Under the pieces are notes generated by a model that saw only the letters and a program-made list of their open reading frames with translations, had not been told where the DNA came from and searched no databases. A stretch of 64,000 nt of DNA from Nocardia sp. NBC_00565 (GTDB lineage: Bacteria; Actinomycetota; Actinomycetes; Mycobacteriales; Mycobacteriaceae): positions 2,480,001-2,544,000 of the forward strand of contig NZ_CP107785.1 in the NCBI RefSeq assembly GCF_036345915.1, written 5' to 3'. Made by a program: the position numbers and the translations under genes. Below, piece after piece: positions 34,921-43,470 of this stretch; the stretch's first letter is position 1; every line of letters begins with the position of its first letter.

Positions 34921-35130
34921 GCGGAGTTGGCCGACGATGTAGAACACGCCCTCGACCTGTCGTCTATGAGCCTCGCCGTGCAGTTACGGCATGGCCTCGC
35001 GGACGAACCCGTAGCCGTGCAGGCGACCGGCCGAGAGCTGGCCGCCGTGCGGGTTGAGGGGGAGCGCGCCGTCCAGGGCGATCGTCGTGCCATCCGCGAT
35101 GAAGTCGGTCGCCTCGCGGGGGTGTGGAAG
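34921..35130 (-). pseudogene. C-terminal remnant of an SCP2-type thiolase
   Basis: The minus strand from 35109 reads TDFIADGTTIALDG, then LPLNPHGGQLSAGRLHGYGF and VREAMP, closely matching the end of the DUF35-thiolase fusion (FIDQGRGIALDG, NPHGGQLSAGRLHGFGYVREA). A TAA at 34984-34986 interrupts it, after which LHGEAHRRQVEGV continues the homology. Only about 60 of roughly 390 residues remain, and no start is present. It lies directly after the stop of the acetyl-CoA acetyltransferase gene. Confidence 0.72.
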
Positions 35131-35134
35131 AACG

Positions 35135-36280
35135 TCAGCTCAGCAGTTCGATGATGGTCGCGTTCGCGGTGCCACCGCCCTCGCACATGGTCTGCAGCCC
35201 GTACTGCAGGTTCTGCCGCCGCATCTGGGCGATCATCCGTGTCATGAGAATGGCGCCGGAACCGCCGAGCGGATGCCCGACCGCGATCGCACCGCCCAGC
35301 GGGTTGAGCCGCTTCGCATTCGCGCCGGTTTCGGCCAGCCAGGCCAGCGGGACCGGTGCGAACGCCTCGTTGACCTCGAACACCCCGATATCGTCGATGG
35401 TGAGCCCGGCCTTGCGCAGCGCCTTCTGCGTCGCCGGAATCGGACCGGTGAGCATCACGATCGGGTCCGCGCCGCTCACCGCTCCGGAGTGGTAGCGCGC
35501 GATCGGGGTGAGGCCGAGTTCGCGGGCTCGCTCCGGGGTCGTGATGAGCAGTGCGCCCGCACCGTCGGAGATCTGCGACGAGTTCCCGGCGTGGATCACG
35601 CCATCGGGTTTGAAGGACGGCTTCAGTCCGGCGAGCTTCTCGACGGAGGTGCCGCGCCGCAGTCCCTCGTCCACGCTGAAGCTCGTGCCGTTCACCTCGA
35701 TCGGCACGATGTGGTCGTCGAAGACGCCTGCGTCGATCGCCGCCGCGGCCTTCGTATGGGAACCGGCGGCGAAGTCGTCGAGCTGCTCACGACTGAAACC
35801 CCACCGCTCGGCGATCAGCTCGGCGCCGATGCCCTGGTTGAACTCGAACCCGTTGTAGCGCGCCAGAACTCCGGGCCCGTAGGGCATGCCGGTGGTCCGA
35901 TGCGAACCGAGGGGGACCCGGCTCATCGTCTCCACACCCCCGGCGACCACCAGGTCGTACTGCCCCGCCATGACGGCATGTGCGGCGGAGTCGACCGCCT
36001 GCTGGCTGGAACCGCAGGCCCGGTTGATCGTCACCCCCGGGACGTGCTCGGGCCATCCGGCCGCGAGCACCGCGAATCGGCCGATATTGCTCGACTGGTC
36101 ACCGATCTGGGTCACACAGCCCCAGACCACGTCGTCGACGGTGCCGGGGTCGATACCGGTGCGCTTCGCGAGTGCGGTGAGCACGTGTGCGGACAGGTCG
36201 GCGGCGTGCACCTCCGACAGCGAGCCGTTGCGCTTACCGAGCGGCGTGCGCACGGCGTCGACAATGACGGCTTCTCTCAT
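35135..36280 (-). CDS. Acetyl-CoA acyltransferase / thiolase
   Basis: A 381-residue thiolase that cleaves a 3-ketoacyl-CoA with CoA in the last step of beta-oxidation. The acylated nucleophile is Cys89 in NRACGSS. His336 in GGAIAVGHPLG and Cys366 in TMCEGGGTANA complete the site. Length is normal. ATG 36280 has GGGAACC upstream, and the frame open beyond it into the racemase gene is shadow. It lies last in the crotonase, racemase, thiolase series on this strand. Confidence 0.93.
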   Translation of the reverse strand: MREAVIVDAVRTPLGKRNGSLSEVHAADLSAHVLTALAKRTGIDPGTVDDVVWGCVTQIGDQSSNIGRFAVLAAGWPEHVPGVTINRACGSSQQAVDSAAHAVMAGQYDLVVAGGVETMSRVPLGSHRTTGMPYGPGVLARYNGFEFNQGIGAELIAERWGFSREQLDDFAAGSHTKAAAAIDAGVFDDHIVPIEVNGTSFSVDEGLRRGTSVEKLAGLKPSFKPDGVIHAGNSSQISDGAGALLITTPERARELGLTPIARYHSGAVSGADPIVMLTGPIPATQKALRKAGLTIDDIGVFEVNEAFAPVPLAWLAETGANAKRLNPLGGAIAVGHPLGGSGAILMTRMIAQMRRQNLQYGLQTMCEGGGTANATIIELLS

Positions 36281-36341
36281 GGTTGGTTCCCTCTCGCTGA
36301 GTACTCCGGGGCGGCCCACGGGCGACCGTCCTGATGTTGTG

Positions 36342-37505
36342 TTATCGCGTCGACGATGTCCGCGCCGGCACGGCGGCGCCGCTGGCGAGTAGCTCGTCGA
36401 TACCCTCGACGCCCCACTCCGTGAACACCGCGCGGGTGTCCGCGCCGACGGCCGCAGCGGTGGCGCCCGGCCGCGACGGCGTTGCCGAAAACCGTGGTGC
36501 CGCAGCCGGTTGCACGACTCCGTCCCGGGTGACCACACTCCCACGCGCGGCCACGTGCGCGTGTGCGGCCGCCTCGGTGAGCCCGAGCACCGGCGCGACG
36601 CAGGCGTCGGTCCCTTCGAACAGCGTCGCCCATTCGTCTCGGGTGTGTTGGGCGAACCGCTCGGCCAGCTCGCGCCGCAGCTGCGGCCAGGTCGAGCGGT
36701 CGTGCTGCTGTTCCGGGTCGACGTCGAGCCCGAGCAGGTCGATCAGTCGCCGATAGAACTTCGCCTCTAGGGCACCGACCGCCACGTGTTTGCCGTCCTT
36801 GGTCTCGTACACGGCATAGAACGGCCAACCGCCGTCGAGTTGGTTGACCCCGCGCTCATCGGTCCACGCGCCGCGCGCGAGTTTGGCGAAGGTGCTCGCG
36901 AGCAGGTGCGCGGTGCCGTCGACGATGGACGCGTCGACGATCTGCCCCTGCCCGGTTCGTGCGGCCGCATGCAGCGCCGCGAGCACACCGATCACGAGAT
37001 AGCAACCGCCGCCGCCGAAATCGCCGACGAGATTGAGCGGAATCTGCGGCGGTCCGCCCGCGGTTCCCATCGCGTGCAGCGCACCGGTGAGCGCGATATA
37101 GGTGATGTCGTGTCCGGCCGCGGCGGCCAGTGGCCCATCCTGACCCCATCCGGTCATCCGGCCGTAGACCAGCCGGGGATTGCGCGCCAGGCATTCATGC
37201 GGTCCGATGCCGAGTCGCTCGGTCACACCCGGCCGAAATCCTTCGATCAGTACATCGGCGCGTGCGACCAGCTCGAGCAGGGCGGCGGGTGCGGACGGGT
37301 GCTTCAGGTCGAGTACCACCGACCGTTTGCCGCGGTTGGTCACATCCGTCGGCCCGCCCGCGCCGATCTCGTCCAGGCGGTCCGGTCGATCCACCCGCAC
37401 GACCTCGGCGCCGAGGTCGGCTAGGCACATTCCGGCGAACGGACCCGGGCCGATGCCGCCGAGTTCGACCACCCGCACACCGGCAAGAGGTCCGGTAACC
37501 ATCAT
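36342..37505 (-). CDS. Alpha-methylacyl-CoA racemase (CaiB/BaiF superfamily)
   Basis: A 387-residue enzyme that inverts the (R) and (S) configuration at the alpha carbon of 2-methylacyl-CoAs, needed before dehydrogenation of branched side chains. The catalytic set known from the mycobacterial enzyme MCR is conserved with a six-residue offset: His132 in GHDITYIALTGAL, Asp162 in NLVGDFGGGG, and Glu247 in GALEAKFY. AGGAG precedes ATG 37505. It stands between the crotonase and the thiolase, suggesting breakdown of a methyl-branched acyl chain. Confidence 0.92.
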   Translation of the reverse strand: MMVTGPLAGVRVVELGGIGPGPFAGMCLADLGAEVVRVDRPDRLDEIGAGGPTDVTNRGKRSVVLDLKHPSAPAALLELVARADVLIEGFRPGVTERLGIGPHECLARNPRLVYGRMTGWGQDGPLAAAAGHDITYIALTGALHAMGTAGGPPQIPLNLVGDFGGGGCYLVIGVLAALHAAARTGQGQIVDASIVDGTAHLLASTFAKLARGAWTDERGVNQLDGGWPFYAVYETKDGKHVAVGALEAKFYRRLIDLLGLDVDPEQQHDRSTWPQLRRELAERFAQHTRDEWATLFEGTDACVAPVLGLTEAAAHAHVAARGSVVTRDGVVQPAAAPRFSATPSRPGATAAAVGADTRAVFTEWGVEGIDELLASGAAVPARTSSTR

Positions 37506-37645
37506 TGGTCTCCTGATCGTCCGCAGGCGCTGCTCCCGCGACGATGCCGCTCATTCGAATTGAGGATATGCAATGTGAAAACCAACCTGCCAGTAACATT
37601 GATAGTGATAAATGATACTTTTTAGTGATGCTCGGCTCGGCGCGG

Positions 37646-38410
37646 TCAGCGCCCCTTCCATACGGGCGCCCGCTTCTCGGCGAAGGCGGTGGCGCCTTCG
37701 GTGGCGTCGGCCGAGGCGAATACCGGCGCGGTGATCTCGGCCTGGTTCTCCCAGCCCTGCTCGAGGGTCCAGTCCGCGCTGGAGCGGGCGATCTGCTTGG
37801 TCGCCGCGACGGCGAGCGGGCCGTTCTTCGCGATCGTCTCGGCGAGTTCCAGCGCGCCCGCCAATGCGCCGCCTTCGTCGGTGAGCCGATTGATCAGCCC
37901 GATTTCGGCGGCCCGCTCGGCGCTGATCGATTCACCGGTCAGCAACAATTCGAGCGCGATCGCGAACGGTACCCGCCGCGGCAGCGTCAGTGCCGCACCC
38001 GCGCGAGCGACCAGCGATCGCTTCACCTCCGGCACCCCGAAGCGGGCCGTGCGCGCCGCGACGACCAGGTCGCAGGCCAGCAGCAGCTCGAATCCGCCCG
38101 CCAGCGCCCAGCCTTCGGCCGCGCCGATCAACGGTTTGCGCGGCGGTGTCATCGCGATCCCGCACAGGCCGCGGCCCTCGATCGCCGGGCTCTCGCCACG
38201 CAGGAACGCCTTCAAATCCATTCCGGCGGAGAATGTCCCGCCCGCGCCGGTGAGCACGCCGACCCACAGCTCATCCGACGCATCGAGCTCGTCGACGGCG
38301 GCGGCCACACCGGCGGCCACCTCGGCATCGAGCGCGTTCTTCACCTCGGGGCGATTGATCGTGATGATCTGGATCGCGCCACGACGCTCGACGCGCACCA
38401 CGTCCGACAT
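37646..38410 (-). CDS. Enoyl-CoA hydratase (paralogue of 22762)
   Basis: A 254-residue crotonase with both catalytic glutamates (GGFELLLACD and GVPEVKRS). It is the same length as the protein at 22762 and differs at about 29 positions by eye. Differences cluster at SISAERAAE against PFGAERAAE and near the C-terminal helix. AAGGAG lies 6 nt before ATG 38410. The open frame continues far upstream across the divergent acyl-CoA dehydrogenase, but that part is shadow. It is first in the hydratase, racemase, thiolase series. Confidence 0.92.
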   Translation of the reverse strand: MSDVVRVERRGAIQIITINRPEVKNALDAEVAAGVAAAVDELDASDELWVGVLTGAGGTFSAGMDLKAFLRGESPAIEGRGLCGIAMTPPRKPLIGAAEGWALAGGFELLLACDLVVAARTARFGVPEVKRSLVARAGAALTLPRRVPFAIALELLLTGESISAERAAEIGLINRLTDEGGALAGALELAETIAKNGPLAVAATKQIARSSADWTLEQGWENQAEITAPVFASADATEGATAFAEKRAPVWKGR

Positions 38411-38535
38411 GTCTTCTCCTTCGTATCGGCTCCGGCGCCGACTCGATAGCGGCTTTATAGGACACTTAATCAGGCCGTCGATACAATTGCCAGTGCTGAT
38501 TTCACCACAGGTTCGCCTCCATCTAGGTTGAATGC

Positions 38536-38543
38536 GTATACTG
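38536..38543. promoter_or_regulatory. GTATACTG element between divergent hydratase and dehydrogenase
   Basis: GTATACTG lies in the 228-bp region between ATG 38410 (minus) and ATG 38639 (plus), about 95 nt before the latter. It shares the GTATACT core with the copies at 6665, 7665, 33021 and 50350. A TATACT -10 box on the plus strand is an equally good reading. Confidence 0.35.
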
Positions 38544-38638
38544 AATCCGTCGTGAGCTGAATACGATGAAACGTGGTTCCGACTGTCGATGGCCGCCAGA
38601 CGCCCGCGGTGACGTGCTCGCCGCGAGAAGGAGAACCG

Positions 38639-39787
38639 ATGCGCCGGACGCTGTTCACACAGGATCACGAGGACTTTCGCCTCCTGGTCCGTGACTTCCT
38701 CGCGCGTGAGGTGGTTCCGGAGTACGAGCGCTGGCGCACGGCCGGTCTGGTGCCCCGCGAGCTGTTCACCGCGCTGGGCAAGCTCGGCATCATCGGCACG
38801 TCCATCCCGGAGGAATACGGCGGCGGCGGTCAGGATGACTACCGCTACAACGTGGTCATCCAGGAGGAGACCGCGCGGGCGGGCGTGACGCTGGGCGGCC
38901 TGCGCACGCACCTGGATGTGGTCGTCCCGTACTTCCTCGGGTTGGCCAACGAGGCGCAGCGGGCCCGCTGGTTTCCAGGACTGGCCGACGGCCGGCTCTA
39001 TACCGCGATCGCGATGACCGAACCTGGGACCGGTTCGGATCTGGCCGGTATCAAGACGACGGCGGTCCGCGACGGCGACCACTTCGTGGTGAACGGTGCC
39101 AAGACCTTCATCACCGGCGGCTATCACGCCGATCTGGTGATCGTGGTGGCCCGCACGGCCGCGGAGCCGGACAACCGGCGCGCCGGTCTGTCGCTGATCG
39201 TGGTCGAGAAGGGGATGCCCGGGTTCAGCGTCGGCCGTAAACTCGACAAACTCGGGCTGACCGTCCAGGACACCGTCGAGCTGTCCTTCGCCGATGTCCG
39301 GGTGCCCGTCGCCAATGTGCTCGGCGAGGAGGGCGCGGCCTTCACCCACCTCGGGCGCAATCTGGCGCAGGAGCGGCTGGCCATCGCGGTCGGCGCGGTC
39401 GCCCAGTCCCGCGCCGCGATCGATATGACGATCGCCTATGTCCGCGATCGGAAGGTATTCGGCCAGCCGGTCGCGAACTTCCAGAACACCAAATTCGAAC
39501 TCGCGGCGATGGCCGCCGAACTCGAGGCGGCCCAGGCGCTGCTCGATGCGGCGATCTCGGCCCGGGTCGCGGGCGAGCTGAGCGTCGCGGACGCGGCCAA
39601 GACCAAGCTGTTCAGCACCGAGATGCAGGGCCGGGTGGTCGACCGGTGCGTGCAGCTGCACGGCGGCTACGGCTACATCCTCGAATACCCGATCGCCCGG
39701 CTGTACGCCGACGCGCGCGTTTCGCGCATTTACGGTGGCACCAGCGAGGTCATGAAGACCATCATCAGTAAATCCCTTGGCTTGTAA
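38639..39787 (+). CDS. Acyl-CoA dehydrogenase (FadE family)
   Basis: A 382-residue FAD flavoprotein. LGIIGTSIPEEYGGGG (about 49-64), AMTEPGTGSDLAGIKTTA (about 123-140) and GAKTFITGGYHADLVIVVART give the N-terminal and middle domains. YVRDRKVFGQPVANFQNTKF starts the C-terminal helices, and RIYGGTSEVMKTII ends them. The best match is the isovaleryl-/long-chain class. AAGGAG is 6 nt before ATG 38639. The SDR begins 10 bp downstream with its own TAAGGAG, so these form an operon with the genes to 42768. Confidence 0.93.
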   Translation: MRRTLFTQDHEDFRLLVRDFLAREVVPEYERWRTAGLVPRELFTALGKLGIIGTSIPEEYGGGGQDDYRYNVVIQEETARAGVTLGGLRTHLDVVVPYFLGLANEAQRARWFPGLADGRLYTAIAMTEPGTGSDLAGIKTTAVRDGDHFVVNGAKTFITGGYHADLVIVVARTAAEPDNRRAGLSLIVVEKGMPGFSVGRKLDKLGLTVQDTVELSFADVRVPVANVLGEEGAAFTHLGRNLAQERLAIAVGAVAQSRAAIDMTIAYVRDRKVFGQPVANFQNTKFELAAMAAELEAAQALLDAAISARVAGELSVADAAKTKLFSTEMQGRVVDRCVQLHGGYGYILEYPIARLYADARVSRIYGGTSEVMKTIISKSLGL

Positions 39788-39797
39788 GGAGTTACAC

Positions 39798-40565
39798 ATG
39801 CAGATCGACGGTTCCGCGGCGCTGGTCACCGGTGGCGCCTCCGGGCTCGGCCTGGCCACCGCGCGTCGGATCATCGACCGCGGCGGCCGCGTCGTGCTCG
39901 CCGACATCTCCGAGGAGCAGGGCGCCAAAGCCGTCGCCGACCTCGGTGACGCCGCTCGGTTTGTCCGTGCGGATATCACCGACGAAGCCGCGCTGGATGC
40001 CGCCCTCGATGCCGCCCAGCAGCAGGGTCCGCTGCGTTTCGTCGTGCACTGCGCCGGACGCGGCGGCGACCGCACTCGCATCCTGGACAAGGAGCGCAAG
40101 CCAGCAGACCTGGCGACCTTCGCCGAGGTCATCCGGGTCAATCTGGTCGGAACCTACAACGTATTGCGCTTGGCCGCGGCCCGCCTCGCGGACAACGAGA
40201 TTGTCGACGGCGACCGCGGCGCCATCGTCCTGACCGCTTCCGTGGCCGCCTTCGATGGCCAGATCGGGCAGACCTCCTACACCGCGGCAAAGGCCGGGGT
40301 GCACGGTATGACCCTCGTCGCTGCCCGGGATCTGGCCAGCTGGCAGATCCGGGTCAACACCATCGCGCCGGGCATCATGGACACCCCCATGCTCGGCCGA
40401 CTGCGTGCCGATATCCGGGAGGGGCTGGCCGCCACCGTCCCGCATCCCAAGCGGCTCGGCGACCCCGACGATTTCGGCCGCCTCGCGGTCGAGATGCTGG
40501 AGAACCCCTACCTCAACGGCCAGACCATCCGTCTCGACGGCTCCATCCGCATGGCCCCGCGCTGA
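39798..40565 (+). CDS. SDR family oxidoreductase, 3-hydroxyacyl-CoA dehydrogenase type II-like
   Basis: A 255-residue SDR resembling the HSD17B10/type II 3-hydroxyacyl-CoA dehydrogenase group. It has TGGASGLGLATA (about residues 11-22), LADISEEQG, HCAG as the NNAG equivalent, a serine in TASVAAFDGQIGQTSY, and YTAAK. The segment before the active site (EIVDGDRGAIVLTASV) is characteristic of that group. It would oxidise a 3-hydroxyacyl-CoA with NAD in the cytoplasm. It overlaps the next start by one base (TGATG). Confidence 0.9.
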   Translation: MQIDGSAALVTGGASGLGLATARRIIDRGGRVVLADISEEQGAKAVADLGDAARFVRADITDEAALDAALDAAQQQGPLRFVVHCAGRGGDRTRILDKERKPADLATFAEVIRVNLVGTYNVLRLAAARLADNEIVDGDRGAIVLTASVAAFDGQIGQTSYTAAKAGVHGMTLVAARDLASWQIRVNTIAPGIMDTPMLGRLRADIREGLAATVPHPKRLGDPDDFGRLAVEMLENPYLNGQTIRLDGSIRMAPR

Positions 40566-41791
40566 TGGTGACGACCTTGCGCGAGCGCCGCGACGATCCG
40601 GTCGAGACCGATGAGCAGTTCCGGGCGAGCCTGCGCGCCTTTCTGAGCGAGCACCATCCCGGCCGCGGACCCAAGGACCCGACGGAGCGACTGGCTTGGC
40701 AAAAGGCATGGCTCGCCACGCTTTTCGATGCCGGGTACGCCGGTCCGAGCTGGCCGCGCGAATTCGGCGGGATGGAGCTGAGCTTCGCCCGTCAGGTGAT
40801 CTATCAGGAGGAGTACGCGAAGGCCAGGGTGCCGCGACCGCTGGGCACCGGACTCGGCATCGCCGCGCCGACGATCATCAAATACGGCACGGCCGAGCAG
40901 AAGCAGCGGTTTCTGCGTCCGATGCTGCGCGGCGACATGGTGTGGGCCCAAGGGTATTCCGAGCCGGGCGCGGGATCGGATCTCCCGGCGTTGCGCACCT
41001 CGGCGCGACGCGAGGGTGGCGATCCCGACTCCCCGAACGCCGAGTACATCGTCAACGGGCAGAAGGTGTGGAACAGCGCGGCCGATATCGCCGACATCAT
41101 CTTCACCCTGGTCCGCACCGGTCCGCCCGGATCACGGCAGGACGGGATCAGTTATCTGCTGATCGACGTGCACGCCCCTGGCGTGACCGTGCGGCCGCTG
41201 CGCGATCTGACCGGGGACGCGCACTTCTGCGAGATCTTCTTCAACGATGTGCGGGTGCCGGTCGCCAACCGGATCGGCGCGGAGAACGGCGGCTGGCCGC
41301 TGGTGCGTACGAGCCTGGGCCACGAGCGCGCGGCCGGGGCGATGAATCAGGCCGCGCTGTACCGGCGCGTGCTCGACGAGCTGATCGAATTGGCGCACGA
41401 GCGCGGGGCGACCGCGGATCCGCTGGTGCGCGATCGGCTCGCGGATTTCGAAATGCGGGTGTGGATCATGCGCCTGACCGGTATGCGGACGATCGCCGAC
41501 ATCATGGCCAAGGGTGAGCCGGGGCCCGCGTCGTCGACATCGCGGTTGTTCATCGTGACCTTCGAACAGGACCTGCACGAGTTCGCCCTCGATCTGCTCG
41601 GCTGCTACGGCATCCTCGGTCGGCGCGATCCGCACGCCGTCCAGCGTGGCCGCTGGGTATGGGGATTCCTGCGCACTCGGGCCTCGACTATCGGGGCGGG
41701 CACCGCGGAAATTCAGCGCAACACGATTGCCGAGCAGGTACTCGGCCTGCCGCGTGACCCGGCGATGCCGGATGTGAGGAGGTCGCGGTGA
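40565..41791 (+). CDS. Acyl-CoA dehydrogenase (FadE family)
   Basis: A 408-residue acyl-CoA dehydrogenase of the longer mycobacterial steroid/long-chain type. Features are AGPSWPREFGGMELS near residue 60, YSEPGAGSDLPALRTSA near 132, NGQKVWNSAADIADIIFTLVRT in two parts near 163-185, and STIGAGTAEIQRNTIAEQVLGLPR at the end. It begins at ATG 40565, whose A is the last base of the SDR stop, and ends in a GTGA overlap with the oxidoreductase. Tight coupling suggests joint action on one intermediate. Confidence 0.93.
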   Translation: MVTTLRERRDDPVETDEQFRASLRAFLSEHHPGRGPKDPTERLAWQKAWLATLFDAGYAGPSWPREFGGMELSFARQVIYQEEYAKARVPRPLGTGLGIAAPTIIKYGTAEQKQRFLRPMLRGDMVWAQGYSEPGAGSDLPALRTSARREGGDPDSPNAEYIVNGQKVWNSAADIADIIFTLVRTGPPGSRQDGISYLLIDVHAPGVTVRPLRDLTGDAHFCEIFFNDVRVPVANRIGAENGGWPLVRTSLGHERAAGAMNQAALYRRVLDELIELAHERGATADPLVRDRLADFEMRVWIMRLTGMRTIADIMAKGEPGPASSTSRLFIVTFEQDLHEFALDLLGCYGILGRRDPHAVQRGRWVWGFLRTRASTIGAGTAEIQRNTIAEQVLGLPRDPAMPDVRRSR

Positions 41792-42768
41792 AGGCCGCAC
41801 GCTGTACGGAATATGGTCCGCCGAGCGGACTTTCGGTCGTCGAGCTCGACGACCCCGAACCCGGTCCCGGCGAAGTGCTGGTCCGCGTGCACGCCGCGGC
41901 GGTCAACTTCCCGGACGTGCTGATCGCGGCGAACCAATATCAGGTTTCGGCGCCGCTGCCGTTCACCCCGGGCAGTGAGTTCGCCGGTGTCATCGCCGCA
42001 CTCGGCCCCGGGGTGACGGGCCCGCCGGTCGGCTCGGCCGTGGCCGGTGCGGTGCTCGCCGGTGCGTTCGCCGAGCAGGTCGTGGTGCCCGTCACCGCGC
42101 TGCGCGAGATTCCCGACGGTCTCGACATGATCCACGCCGCCGCGTTCCATGTCACCTACGCCACGGCATACCACGCACTGGTCACCATCGGACAGGGCAG
42201 CGCGGGGGAGTGGGTGGCGGTGCTCGGCGCCGCGGGTGGGGTCGGCACGGCCACAGTCGACGTCGCGACGCGATTGGGGATGCGGGTCATCGCGGCCGCC
42301 TCCAGCCCGGACCGCCTGGTCGTGGCGCAGAAGCTCGGTGCCGAAGGCGGGATCGACTATGTCCGTGAGGATTTGAAGACCCGGATCCGCGAGCTGACCG
42401 GCGGCGAGGGCGTCCACCTCATCATCGATCCGGTGGGCGGCGACTACTCGGAGGCCGCGCTGCGTGCGGTACGGCGGGGTGGCCGGTTCGTCACGGTGGG
42501 CTACGCGGACGGAAAGATTCCACGCATCCCGCTCAACCTCGTACTACTGAAGGAGGCGATCGTCCGAGGATTCGAGATACGGATGTTGCGTCAGTACGTG
42601 CCGGAGGTGGTGGCAGCCGGTGACCGCGCACTCGCCCAGTTGGTCCGGGAAGGGATGCGCCCGCTCGTCTCTGACGTCCATGCCCTGGACGACGTCGCGG
42701 CCGCGCTGACCGCCGTGGCCGAACGCCGCACCACCGGAAAGGTCGTTCTCGACATGCGGGCGGGGTGA
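41788..42768 (+). CDS. Quinone oxidoreductase-like MDR protein (NADPH-dependent)
   Basis: A 326-residue zinc-free medium-chain reductase. The GroES-like N-terminal domain (LVRVHAAAVNFPDVLI) lacks the zinc cysteines. The Rossmann motif AAGGVGTATVDVA starts near residue 149. TVGYADGKIPRIPLNL near 237 is typical of the quinone oxidoreductase and enoyl-CoA reductase branch. It may reduce a conjugated double bond or a quinone in the cytoplasm. GTG 41788 overlaps the dehydrogenase stop and has GAGGAGG upstream. It is the last intact gene of the operon. Confidence 0.9.
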   Translation: MKAARCTEYGPPSGLSVVELDDPEPGPGEVLVRVHAAAVNFPDVLIAANQYQVSAPLPFTPGSEFAGVIAALGPGVTGPPVGSAVAGAVLAGAFAEQVVVPVTALREIPDGLDMIHAAAFHVTYATAYHALVTIGQGSAGEWVAVLGAAGGVGTATVDVATRLGMRVIAAASSPDRLVVAQKLGAEGGIDYVREDLKTRIRELTGGEGVHLIIDPVGGDYSEAALRAVRRGGRFVTVGYADGKIPRIPLNLVLLKEAIVRGFEIRMLRQYVPEVVAAGDRALAQLVREGMRPLVSDVHALDDVAAALTAVAERRTTGKVVLDMRAG

Positions 42769-42774
42769 GCTCGG

Positions 42775-43095
42775 TTGCCGTTGCACCCCCGAGTCGCCAT
42801 TAGCGCCTTGTGTTTTCCATCGATATCGGTGGCGGCGTCGATCGGTGCGGTGGCGGGTTTGGGCGCGTTTCGCACGTCCATTCCCGCCCGCCGGGTACAA
42901 GCCGAGGGCGCTGACATCGTCGCCGAAGTGTGCCGACGGAGTGGGGTGCGGGTCGACGCACTCTCGGGTGCGCTCGGCAGTGCGTCCGCCGGCGATCCCC
43001 AGCAGATCTACGCTGCTATCGATGCGGCGAAAACCCTTGGCGCGCAGTGTCTGTACGGCTTGACCGGACGCGCACCCGATCTCGGCTGGCCCTAA
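42775..43095 (+). pseudogene. N-terminal fragment of a TIM-barrel sugar phosphate isomerase/epimerase
   Basis: The 106-codon frame begins HPRVAISALCFP, then GAVAGLGAFRTSIPARRV and EVCRRSGVRVDALSG, matching the first third of xylose-isomerase-like TIM-barrel proteins (usual length near 280). It stops at TAA 43093 directly after GAQCLYGLTGRAP, and no continuation appears in other frames. The start would be TTG 42775, 6 bp after the oxidoreductase stop, so it was probably once the last gene of that operon. Confidence 0.6.
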
Positions 43096-43149
43096 TACTG
43101 TCCTATCAGGCGTAAATCACCGTATCCGAATCGAATTCGCGTTCAACTA

Positions 43150-43460
43150 GCGAAATACTTCGTTCCGGTGGATCGGGTCGTCGGTCAGGCCGTCGCCCTG
43201 TCGCTGGACGGTGTGGCGGCCGAGGTCATCCACCTCGCCAACGCGGACTCGCCCACCGTGGGCCGGTGTTTCGCGGTGCTGTTCGCCGAATTGGGGCCGC
43301 CGCCGGTCTATGTCGCATCGAAGGACGAATTGTCCACGCTGGACACGATATTCGACGCTCGTCTCGCGTTCTACGGTTCGTATCTGTCGGGCACCAAGGA
43401 ATTTCGCCAGGGCGTCGGCCGAACCCACGATCGCACTGTGCGCGTCACCGTCGACGACGA
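43150..43460 (+). pseudogene. Fragment resembling a fatty acyl-CoA reductase / extended SDR C-terminal region
   Basis: From about 43150 the plus strand encodes AKYFVPVDRVVGQAVALSLDG, here shown as AKYFVPVDRVVG and AVALSLDGVAAEVIHLANAD, followed by FAVLFAELGPPPVYVASKDE. This looks like the part after the Rossmann domain of acyl-CoA reductase-type extended SDRs. A TAG lies just upstream (43148), and after about 43440 the frame runs antisense into the mycofactocin-type SDR. Both ends appear truncated. Family assignment is from memory of the pattern and is uncertain. Confidence 0.35.
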
Positions 43461-43470
43461 TACGTTGCGG

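Noticed and set aside
37646..40141. An 831-codon minus-strand frame joining the hydratase to sequence opposite the acyl-CoA dehydrogenase
   Set aside because: Only the last 254 codons (from ATG 38410, with AAGGAG) are coding. The rest is antisense to a clear dehydrogenase on the plus strand.
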